A stretch of DNA of 64,000 bases from Symbiodinium natans (taxonomy: Eukaryota > Sar > Dinophyceae > Suessiales > Symbiodiniaceae): the NCBI GenBank assembly GCA_905221605.1, contig CAJNDS010000138.1:124001-188000 (forward strand). The letters are read 5' to 3'. Numbering within the stretch: the stretch's first letter is position 1; each line of letters starts with the position of its first letter. Under the pieces are notes generated by a model. That model was not told where the DNA came from. It saw only the letters and a list, made by a program, of their open reading frames with translations, and did no database searches. The position numbers and the translations under genes were made by a program. Shown in pieces: positions 11,701 to 23,700 of the stretch.

Positions 11701-14700
11701 AAGAAGAAGAACATGAAGCCATTGGAAGGGCCAGTCATGATCCGAGCAGCGTTGAGCATTCTGTTTTGATGATTCAGCATGAGACAATTGCTGTGGCTGG
11801 AGATGCATGCTCCATGACCCGTCGGCTGGAACAGCTGAGATTGCGAATCCTTAGCTTTCAGTGCGCCTCTCTGACGCATGACTTCCAAGCCTCCAGCGCC
11901 AGTCGACGACCCGCGCCAAGACGGGTGGCCATGTTGGAGCAAGCACGTGCAGAGCCCCCAAAGGGGCAACCAATGGGGCAAATGGAAGGACTGTCTTCGC
12001 TGCGGGCTGCGACTCGAGTATGTGGCAACCAAGGGCGAAGGCAAGCACAGGACTGCGGGCCCCGATATGCACATCATCCTCCAAGCGTTGCACGAGCTCC
12101 AGGGCGAGATGGATGTGGAGTACATCAACGAGAATGCTGTGAAGGGCAAGATAATGGAAGTGCAAGGCCGCAGAATGATGGCAGGAGAGCGTGTTCGCGC
12201 CAAAGTGAACATGGAGTCCAACCGGCGCTACGTCTGGGAAGAGACAACTGGACCAACTGTGGCGCAGCGCTTGGCCAGCGCAAAGCCGAAGGCGAGGGCG
12301 AGCCCCAAGGCCATGACGTCGCCATCTACAAGGCCAATGCCATCAACGAGGACGCGGACTACGACGTCAGCGACATCTTCTACAATGCCTCAGACCGCAG
12401 TGCCGGAAGCGATCCAAGGGTATCCAGCCGAGGACCGCCAGACCGAGAAGAAGATGGCCAAGGCTCTCGAGATGAAAGACTCCGAGCTGGTGGCGGCCTC
12501 GGAGCAGGTGTTCTACCTGGAAGAGAAGCTGAAGAGCATGAAGGAGAAGCTGAAGGCGGCCAAGGAGGGACAGGACGTCAGCCCTTCGGAGTCGGAGGAG
12601 GACGAAGGCCTGCACGCGTGGAACGCTGGAGAAGATTGGGAGCAAGCCGATATGAGTCAGTCTGGGCGCGACTAGATGGCGTTCGGAAGGCCATCGGAAG
12701 CTACGTGAGTCAGCAGCCACGAGATGCTGAGACCTTGACCTCAGCCTCTGTGAAGTCCACTCTGGGTCCGATGAAAGGTGTGGAGCACCTGGACACTGGA
12801 GGAGTGGATTTGAGTGGCCTCCCGAAGCGAAAAGAAAGTATCACCTCGACTCTGAAAAAGCGAGTTGAAGGCAATGGTCGCAACTACATGGCAACCTTGC
12901 TCTGTACAGCAACCGTCCTTTTTGGACTCTTTCAGAATTCAGATTTCCTGGAGATCGGCACTAACCATTTTGGAAGTGCAGCCCAGAACGAGGGAATGCT
13001 CTATGAAAACATCTCTCAGTATGACAAGAAAATCCAGCAGGACTACCTCGAGAAGATCATTGACTCGACAAATCCATCGTTTCTATGGGCATCGTTACCA
13101 TCGCACCGGCTGTGCTGGATTGACGTGGACAAGGCTAAGTGGTCTCCGTCAAGGTGGAGAAACTTCGAGCGACTTCGGCGAAAGGACCTACAGCATGCGG
13201 AGAAGTTAGCAGCGCAAGTAAATCGCCACTTGGATCGCGGTGGTCTCTTTGCTTGGGAATGGCAGGAAGATGCTGTCTTCGGATGGAAAAGTCCCGCAAT
13301 GGAATCTGTGCGGAAAAAGGCAGCAGCTATGGACATGGACATCTACGAGTGCATTGTCGACAGCTGCCACTACCACCATGGGAAAGGAGAGCCATCCACT
13401 CGTCGCTGGAAGATCCTCACCAACTGCAAGCATCTCTACAGGCAAGTCGGAAGGAGAGTATGCCCAGGACATCGCAATCATGTGATCCCCGAAACTACTC
13501 GAGTTCCTTACCCGGAGAAGATGGTGAACCAGATGGCTGAAGCGATTCGATGGGATGTACAAGAACACCATGGTTCTCTCTTTCAAGCTCTCGAGCAGTA
13601 TGCTTGTGAAGAGATGCCCTGTCAACCACATAGTCTTTGCGAGAACGGGCCCTCAGTGATGGCGTTGCAGCGAACAAAGATGCCGCTAGAAAAGCCAACG
13701 GGCAAGAAGCTAGAAGAGGTGAAGAGCCAGATGATGCGATTACACCGAGCCTCAGGCCATTCTAGCATGGAAGGCTTGGCACGACTCCTGAAAAGAAGGG
13801 GTTCCCCAGCATGGGCAGTGGAGATGGCCAAAGAACTCCAATGTCCTGACTGCTTGGAAGAGAAGAAGATTGGGCCTCCGCCGCCGAGTTCATTGGAAGA
13901 GCCTCCGGCCCTATGGGAGACCCTTGGCATGGACGTGTTTGAGTATGAGTACGTGGACCAAGAAACCAACGTGCGCATGAAGGCAAAGCTCCTGTTGATG
14001 ATCGACCGGGCGTCGCGTTTCTGTCAGACGAGGTTGCTAAAGACGTACCCGGCGGCAGAGGCGTGGGAGCCCACGTCTGAAATCATCAAGGAGTCCATCG
14101 TGAAGAGTTGGTTGGCGGTTAACCCCGCGCCATTATGGGTCATCACCGATGCCGCGCGTTACTTCACATCGGCCGAGTTCTGTGAATTCCTCGGCAGGTC
14201 TGGAGTAGGCTTCATGGTGGCGCCAGCGGAAGCCCATTGGCTTCTTGGCGTTGAGGAGCGGTGTGTGCAAACCCTCAAACGCACCGTGGGGAGACTTGAG
14301 CGCGAGGAGAATGGGCTTGACTTGGAAGGCCTCTTCGCTCTGGCGTGCCACGGCCACAACACCCATGTGCATCCCTCATCTGGATACAGTCCATACCAAT
14401 GGGCGCGAGGCTTTGCGCCGTCTGATGGTCAGCGAGATGTGGACCCCAAGAAGGCGTTCAACAAGGTGTTTGTGCAGCGCGAGAAGGCCGAGCAGGCTTA
14501 TCGCCGTGCTGAGGCAGCCGAGCGGCTGTCACGGCTGAACAACACTGTGAGCCGCCGGAGCACCATATTCAAAGCCGGCGACCTCCTGATGTTATGGCGA
14601 CAGCGGCTTCGAAGCGGAAAAGGTGGATGGACTGGTCCACTGCGCCTCTTGATTCAGGAAGGGACAACCGTGTGGCTGGCTACAGGCGCGACGCTCATTC

Positions 14701-17700
14701 GTGCAAAGACCAACCAGGTACGTGTGTGCTCAGCGCGGGAAGAGGCCGTGAGCTCAATGCAAGGCCTGACTGTGCTGCGCAACCCGGCAAGTTTGAGTTC
14801 TCTCCTTCGGGGCTACCAGGGGCGCAACTATGTGGATGCCTCTCAGGAGAGCCCTGGGCCAGGCATAGAAGAGGACCTGGCTCCTGCCGAAGTACGCCAA
14901 GAACCAGCTCCCGAGCGACGACGACCTGCTGTGCGCGATAAGTGGGAAGTAAGAGAAAGTGCTCTCGTTCGTGTGCACGGGACGCCAAGACTGACCTTGT
15001 TCACTCCGGACAAGACACAGGAGTGTCCAAAAGCAGAATGGGAGCTCACTGGAAAACGAAGAACCATCATCCAGATTGGCAGCAACCGGCAGGTGATCGA
15101 GGACAACTACAAAGTCGATGACAGGCCCAATCGGGGCCTACTGGAGCGATGGACCGGTGAGACGCACTTCGAGCTGAAGCAGAAGAAGAAGGCTGAAGAT
15201 GATGAGGCATCAAAGCCGATCTCCAAGATTCCGAAGAAGGAGGAGAAGGCAAGCTCAAGCGCTGGTTCAGTGGTGAAGAAAGGCCAGCTTCCAAGTGGAG
15301 CAGCTGTGGGGCCGGCGCCAGTGACGCCAGGCGTGGTTCCAGGGACACCGGTGCCACCTGTGTCCAATGTTGCCTTGCCACCGGAGCTGGAGGAGGAAGC
15401 GGTCAAATCAGCTGTGTACGAGTCTTCTTCTTCATCCTCGAGTTCTTCGAGTGAGGAGCTGGTGCCAGATCATAAGAAGGAGCGGAAGAGGAAGGCCGAA
15501 GGCGAGGCCGAGAGACCGCCCAAGGATGCCCTGGCAGTCATGTGCTCCATCGAAGTGAAGGAGAAAGATTTGAAGAAGCTGGTGACGAGGCCAAAGAAAG
15601 CCGGAGTCTGGCTTTCGCAACGAATGATGGAAAAGAGCAGAGAAGTTAGTTGGAGAACGTTGGACCAAGCCCAGAAAGAAGAGTTTGATGAAGCTCAATC
15701 GATTGAGCTGAGCAATGTGATTTCAAGTGCTGCTGTTCGTGCACTGTCCAAGGCCGAGCTCGCCAACGTGGACTACGCCAAAGTGATGCAGATGCGCTGG
15801 GTCTTAACCTACAAGGCCACCGGAAAGGCAAAAGCGAGGTTAGTCGTGTTGGGGTATCAAGCCCACAATCTTACAAGTGTTGAGACGACGGCTCCGACTT
15901 TGTCAAGGGCTGGAAAGCATGTCTTGTTGACCTGCGCGGCTAACGCAGGCTTTTGTTTGGAGTCCGGAGACGTGACCTCGGCGTTCTTGCAGACCGTGGG
16001 CAGCTTGGAGAGTGAGGAGCTCTACATATGGGCGCCAGCCGAATTAGCGGCTGCTTTTGGCTTGCCTCCAGATGATGGTTCCATCATGAAGCTCACCAAA
16101 GCGTTCTATGGGCTTGCTCACGCGCCAAGAAGATGGTTCGAAAGCGTCGTGAAGGCCATGGAGGAATATGGATGGCGCCAATCGATCAGTGATCGTTGCC
16201 TCTTCATGCTGTTCGACGATCTGGGCCAGCTTCAAGCAGTGGCAGGACTTCACGTCGACGATTTTCTAATCGCCGGCAATCCAGCAAACGAGTTCTACCT
16301 CAAGGCGAAGCTCCACCTTCAGAAGCAGTTTAAGTTCGGCAAATGGGACAGCCAAGAGTTCGAGTTCGCAGGCTGCCGGATTCGACAAAGTGCTGAAGGC
16401 ATATTCCTGGACCAGGAGGACTACGTGAACAAATGGCTCAGCGACATCGAGATTCCAAAGGCTCGGGCCAATGCTCCAAAAGCACATCTTACGCCGTCTG
16501 AGATATCCAGCGTCCGAGCAGCGCTCGGGACACTGGCGTGGAAAGCTTCACAGTCCGGCTTACACCATCAGGCGGAGGTTTCTTTGTTCCTCTCCGAGAT
16601 CCCGACGGCGACCGTGCAGACCATGATCAACATCAACAAGCTGATCCGCGAGGTCAGGAAAGAGGCCAAGCAAGGACTCTGGTTTCCTGCGTGGGGCAAG
16701 GACTGGAGAGACATAGCTGCTGTAGTCTGGGCCGACGCGAGCCAGAGCAACAGGCCAAATAAGTCTAGCACCGTTGGCTACGTTGGAGGTTTCGCCCCTC
16801 GAAGCATCATGGATGGCACCGAGGAGAAGGTCGCAGTCGTTGCGTGGAAATCTGGCAAGGCTCCTCGCGAGAGCCTTGGATCCAATGGGAGTGAAGTCCA
16901 AGCAATCACGATGGGTGAGGACATGGTCTTCCTTCTTCGCGCCATGTGGTTGGAGGTCCATGGGGGGCGGCTTCTTCGTGGATCCATGGAGACTGAGATT
17001 CGCGAGAACACCCATGGCTGTCTCGTCATGGACTCCCGCGGCGTTTACGATGCGGCTACCAGAAACCTGTCAGCTTTACATGGGCTGCGGTCCTCCCGAG
17101 CCGGCTATGAGCTCACCGTCTCCGTGCAACAGGCTCAGAAGCTTGGAACATGCTTCAGATGGGTCAATGGCTTGTCCCAGCTGGCTGATGGGATGACGAA
17201 AGCGGGGGCCAAAAAGGGCTTCCTTCACTTTTTTCTCAATGAACAGCGATGGTCGATCGTCTATGATGCTACCTTCACCGCCGGTCGAAAGATCCACCAG
17301 GCCCAGCTAAAGAAGCAGCTTGCTGAGAGAGAGAGAATGTTTGTACTTGCCATTCAAGACTTGGCAAGAGAGGGCAATTATCCATGGGCACCGATTGAAG
17401 ATCAGTCGGCCGATCTTGATGCGAGTTTGTTGAGAAACCTCAGGGAAATGGTATTGATGTCAGGACCGTGATGTCATGTGAGGTTTCTCGATAAAGCTTG
17501 TGTTGCAGGACTGACATACCAAACCGCAGGGTTTGGGCTCTGCAGATCAAAAGAAGAGCCTTGCTGGCTACGGGTGGAGTGTTAGGCCCTGTGGGGCCCC
17601 CTTTCATTGACAGAGGACTGTGCCTCGTTCACACCACGAACCTCCAAGTACCCCCTTTTTCTTCCCCCCAAACGTGGCAGAGTCATTTTCTTAGAAAGGG

Positions 17701-20700
17701 ATGTGCGCAGAGACCATAAGGGCTCTAACATTCTGGCTGCTTAACACCCTAAACCCTAAACCCTAAACCCTAAGCCCCTAAAAACCCTAAAAGCCCTAAC
17801 ATTCACCCAAGGTTGAAGACCGAGTAGCGAAGCCCAAGGCCGAGATTCCTGGACTACCCTCAATACCTGCGCTTTGACACATTAGCCCCTGCATCAAACG
17901 AGCAAACAACCAACTTAGTGCGTTGTGTAATATACATATACATACATATATATATATATATAATATACATATGTCAATGTATATACACATGTATGGGAGA
18001 GAGTGTGTGTTCTATATATATATATATGTACATATATGTATGCTTGTGGGTTTGATTTTTTTGCATGCACTTGTCCATGTGCATGATGTAGGACTCTGTA
18101 GGCCAACCGAACGGAGGCCCAAGGAAACACAAGGTACATCAACGCCCTTGGCCCGAAACCCTAAACCCTCAACCCTAAACCCTCAACCCTAAACCCTAAA
18201 CCCTAAACCCAAAACCCTAAACCCGCATCAGGTTGAGCGCGACCCGCTCGGCCTGATTGAGTGGAGCAGCCAGCGGCCTCAAGACGTCGTCTCCATCAAG
18301 TCCCTCGGGTTTGGGGTTTAGGGTTTAGGGTTTATGGTTTAGGGTTTAGGGTTTAGGGACCGAAGGCACTGCATAGACTTTGGGGGTTTCGAACGTGACC
18401 GGCTAGAAGGAGAAGGACATAAGCCTTAAACTCTAGATTTCGACACACACACAAGGCCTGCACAAGTTAGGGGTAGGTTTGAACATAATTCATAAATGTT
18501 ACTCTCCTTAGTCCCCTCCACAAGCCTTACAAAGCCATAAAACTCTAAATTTTATAGAGCCCCGACAGCTACCCCGAAAATGCTGAGGTTCATCTACCCG
18601 CACCGGACTGGAGAGATCTACCGCGTGCTGCCGTCGGACCACCACAGGCCGCTGACAGATTGGATTCAGAGATCGCCTGAAGCCCCTCCACTTGCGATGT
18701 TCCCCCTTCTACTAACATTAGGGTTTAGGGTTTAGGGCTTAATCAGGGTTATCGTAAAATAGGGTACTACAATCGCGATTAAAGACTGCTAGTATTGGGG
18801 GGAGCATCCCAACCCTCCACCATCCTAGACCTATACGAACGAATGGTCGGTTGGCTTGCGTAAAAGAAGAAATTCTTGAAGATCCCTCAGTTCCAAGGAA
18901 TACGGTCGAAGGACCCCCCCGGACAAGACCCTAAACCCTAAACCCTCAAACCACAAGACCCTCAAACCCTACACACCCCTAACAAGCTCAACAAAAACCA
19001 TAAAGAGCCCTACGAAACCCATAAAAAGACCTAACAAGAGCTGAAAAAGCCTAAACACCCTTTAAAAGCAGCCCAACACACCCTCAACAGCCCAGAAAGC
19101 TCAGAAGAATCGAGGAGGGACCCCCCCCAACGCTTTTTTGGATTCAGGGTTTAGGGTTTGGGGTGCCTTACCAGGTGGGTTTACTACCCAGACATGGCGC
19201 CGGGCGAGTGCCTGGTATTCAAGGCCGGTGGAGGGATAAAGGGCTCAAGAGGTCAGAGGGGTTTAGGGTTTAGGCTTGAAGGGTAGACTGAACTTGGTCA
19301 TAGTTGGGTAACATTCTAAATTTTTAAGGGTACTTAAACTCAATAAGGAATAGAGTTTTTTCATTTCTAAGGCAGTCCCAACCATGAACTAGTGAAGGGC
19401 TAAAAAAAGAAGAAGGGTTTTCAGCGCATCCCCGCCGATGGAAAAGCGCCACTTGTCTCTCAGAACCCTGCTTGAAGGTTCATGCGTACTTCTACTCCAA
19501 AGTAGGGGGTAGAAGTACCCGAACACAAAGTTAGAGCCATACTTGCCCTACTTGGTGAGCTTTACGCTTTACGCCCTGAAAGTCTACGGAGGTCCTAAGA
19601 TGAGCTCAGCACCCCACAGCCCTTAGGGTTCAGGGAATTTAGGGTTTAGGGCAAATCTGAAACTTAGGGCCTTAGGGCATAAGCCCTTCTGAATCTGAAA
19701 CCTGGGCCTTCCGGGCTTAAAACCTAAACCCTAAACACAAGACCCTAAACCCTAAACACAAGACCCTAAACCCTAGACCCTAAACCCTAAACCTTGGATC
19801 ACAGGTCTTTGACTCAGCCACGGACGGGCGTGCGCGATTCTCCTTGCACGCGGCCTTCGAGGAGAAGGGATGTTGTTTAGGGTTGAGGGTTTCGGGTTTT
19901 AGGGTTCTAGGGTTCTAGGGCTTAGGGTTTAGGGTTTAGGATCTTGTGTTTAGGGTTTAGGGTTTAGGTTGAGTGTTAAGGGTTTACGAGAAGGGATCTT
20001 AGGGATTCTAGGGGATTACAAGAAGGGTATCTTAGGTTATACGTCCCCTCCTTGTAAGGTTCAGGGGGCCAAGAATTTTCCAAAGATTGAGGTTTCGTGA
20101 TTTCGGAGAATTGCGGGTTCTGCAGTTTGAGATTCTTGGGGGGGGGGGGGGGATCGGGTTTCTAAGGGGACATGAGACGATGGGGGTGGATCCACGGCAT
20201 CACGCTCCTGAGTGCGGCTCGAGACTAGGCCGTGACTAGGCAATGCAGCTTGCAGCATCCCTTTCAGGTCATAGGCGAGAGTATCACTACCGGAGTTCTT
20301 TTTTTTTTTTTTGTTTTCTGCCTGTCTGCCGCCATGGCCATTTCAGCGAGTGGGCTCGGGACGCTCCTCTTCCTGATCTTCATCGGCCCTGTATCTCGGC
20401 TCAAAGTGTGCACCAGGATAGCCTCGCCCGGTTCTTCGCTGAGATTGGTTCAGGGTTCAGGGTTCAGGGTTCAGGGTTTAGGGTTTAGGGTTTAGGGGTT
20501 TAGGGTTTAGGGGTTTAGGGGTTTCGGGGTTTAGGGGTTTAGGGGTTTAGGGGTTTAGGGGTTGAGGGGTTGGTTGAGGGGTTTAGGGGTTTAGGGGTTA
20601 GGGGTGAGGGGTTAGGGTATTCCTTGACCACCTAGGTGATCTACCTCGCACGTTACATCATCAACAGGCATGTGCTCCACAAGCGTGCGGCCGAACAGGC

Positions 20701-23700
20701 GCTGGTTGTGAAATGTGCCGAGCATCGGAATAGTTCGAGGTTCTGGTCTGTGTTGGCTGTGTGGTGTTAGTCGTGCTCGAGGGGGGAGGGGTATAAGTAC
20801 CCTGAACCTCCAAGTTTGGGGTCAAAATCTACAGGACTCAGAGTGTTTGTGTTCACAGTAGTCTGCAGAAGTTTTCTGAAGGTGGCGTCCGAAGAATGGC
20901 GTTGTTTCTGTGATGTTTGGAGTTTGCGTTGGCTTTTCTCACGGGGGCTGGTCTTCGTCGGCAAATCGAAAATACCATCACTTAAAGAGGGCACCAGGTA
21001 AGCCCGAAACCTAAGCCCCAAGGCTCCCCAACCATCACGAAGCCCCGCAACCCTAAACCCTACTAACCCCCTCCCCCCCCCCCCAAGTACGCATCCCTCG
21101 GGGCACAGAAACCCTGGTGGCTTGGGTCTTCAGGGTTCAGGGTCTCGCAGGTGAGCAAAGGAGACGATGGAAAAGAGCACATGAGCAGCATGGCCTACAT
21201 CTTCTCCCTGCTGGGCTATGCCATCGGCATTGGCAATGTATGGCGCTTCCCTTATGTCATTAGCCAAAACGGAGGTGCCGCCGCTGTCATTGCCTACCTC
21301 ACCTGCGCCATTCTCGTGGCATGGCCTCTCTTCATCTATGAGATGATCTTGGGACAGTACCCTGGTAGAGTAGGTAACCTTCACCTTCTTGGGGTAGTAT
21401 AATCCCCTTATACTCCCAAAGGTCAACCGTTAATTCCCCCAGGTAACTGGACAACTAAGGTACTTGCGGAAAACCTTTGTGGAGACGTGGATTCACATCC
21501 GTCCTCGGTGGGCTTCCTTCGCGTGGGCTCAATTTCTCCTGCTCTTCATTGCCCAGACATACTTCTCTGTCGTCATCACCTACACCTTACCCTACATTGC
21601 GGCAAGTTGTGACCGAGTAGTAGAGCAGGTAACCTTTTACTTTTTTGGGGTACTTAGAATCCCCTTAGAATCCCAAAGGTTACTAGAGTAGGTGACCTTC
21701 TAACCTTTTTGGGGGTCATAGCGACTAGAATCCTCTAGAATCCCAAGGGTCCACCTTGAATTCCCCCAGGTTTCTTTTTGGGGGCTAGTAAAATCCCCCT
21801 CGTAATCCCAAAGGTTCACCTTGAATTCCCCCAGGGTAGTGGTTAACTAAGGTGAAGAACCGCTGCCTTGGACCGAAACTTCAGCCTCGGAGTCCCTTGC
21901 GGGGCTTGGGGCTTAGGGCTTGGGGCTCAGGGTTTAGGGTTTAGGGTTTAGGGTTTAGGGTTTAGGGTTTAGGGCTTAGGGCGTAGATTTTTGGTGTGGG
22001 AGCTGTGTGTTTCAGGCCTAGGGTCGCCCAGACAGGGCTTAGGGTCCATAGACCCTAAGCTACTAAACCCTAAACCCTAAACCCTAAACCCTAAACCCTA
22101 AACCCTGATACGATCCCCGAGTTTGGGAGCTGGGTCTTAAGGTTCTGGTCCCAGACCATTCTGAACAGCTTTCCGGATCTCAACAGCAACTCACTTGGCC
22201 AAGAATAGAACTTTAAACTTCTTGAGTTTCCTTATATAGCAGGAAGAATAAAGTATAGAACTTTAAACTTCTTGGGTTTCCTTATATAGCAGGAAGGATA
22301 GAGTTTACAACCCTTTCTTTCCCCCCCTGGGCTATTGGAGAAGCAAGGCAAGCCTCCTGGCTTCGGGCCAATCCAGTGGCGCTTGGCCCTTTCTTTGGTG
22401 GTCTTTTGGTTGATCACCTACCTTTGCGTCGCCTTCGGCAAGAACATCCTTGCTCAGATCACTTACGTCACGGTGATCATGCCGGTAGTGCTGATGGTGA
22501 TTCTCGTACCTAGGGCCTCCATTTACCTACGATTTTGGGGGATGGGGTCACTTCGAAGGCCTAAACCCTAAACCCTAAACCCGAATTTAGGGCGTTCTAA
22601 CGTACAAATCTGTAGGGCTTGTGGGGAGATCACAGGTCGTGGTCACGACGCAGCAAGAGGGTGCCATCGATGGGATTCAGTATCTTAGTAGCTGAGTGAG
22701 CACACTTTACACTTTTTGGGTACTATAATTCCCTATTGAACTGAAAGCTTACACTTGTTTGGGGCTTATGAACTCAGCAACAAAGTAGAGTAGGTAACCT
22801 TTAGCCTTTTTGGGGTAGTAGAATCCCCTTATAGTCCTGAAGGTTAACCATTAGTTCCCCTGGGTACTGGACAACTAGGAGTTTGCATGAACCATCACTT
22901 GTTCAACCCTAAGCCCTAAACCCTAAACCCTAAACCCTAAACCCTAAACCCTAAACCCAAACCCTAAACCCTAAACCCTAAGGTACTACATCGGCAAGTT
23001 CGAAGTGGCCCAACTCGCACGACTGGATGTATGGGCCACGGCATCTGGGGCATGACTTGGTTGTCTCTTTTGGAAGTAGAGTTTAGGGTTTAGGGTTTAG
23101 GGTCTAGAGTTTAGGGTTTAGGGTCTAGGGTCTAGGGTCTAGGGTCTGGGGTTTGGGGTTTGGGGTTTGGGGTTTGGGGTTTGGCTAAGGCTCTACGGCC
23201 TCTCATTTCAGGGTTTTTCGGGCCAACGGCCTTCTTACGTAAAGTCTTTGGGCTATCTTGAGCCTGAGCCACCTCTAATAAACCCTCGAGGCCATGAATC
23301 GGCGATGAACGTTGATGTGTAAAGGCCCCCGCACTATCCGCCCACGCCCCCCCCCAGGCATTGTCGCAGATCCTGTTCAGTCTATCCCCTGGCTTTGGGA
23401 CGGCCATCACCTACTCCAGCTTCGTCAAGCCGAAGGAGGACGTTTACCGTGCAGGGCTCATTGTCGCCGCATCCAACTCCGCATTCTCGCTTCTGGGTGG
23501 CTGGGTCGCCATGACTTCTAATTTTTAAAGGTGTTTATTGTTGAGGTTTTTGGGTCTTCTTTGATTTGAGGTTTTTCTTTTTGGGTTGTAGGGGTTAAGG
23601 GTCCCCCTGCAAATGGAAGACCATACCTCCCAGAGCTGACCATCTTCCCAAAAGAAGCCCAATACTCTCCTCAGTTAAGGAGCACGCCTTTCAGCCGAGA

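Larger units (their letters stand above)
8943..17631 (+). mobile_element. Complete copia-type LTR retrotransposon
   Basis: The 8689-bp element has two 174-bp LTRs that I read as identical, starting TGTCAGG and ending GTTCA, flanked by the 5-bp duplication CACCA (8938-8942 and 17632-17636). Internal parts are a tRNA primer site, a 180-bp leader and one 2720-codon gag-pol frame with protease, integrase, RT and RNase H in copia order. It sits inside a family A MITE within the 8724-18231 intron of the oxygenase gene, in the same orientation as that gene. Identical LTRs and an open frame indicate a very recent insertion. Confidence 0.95.
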
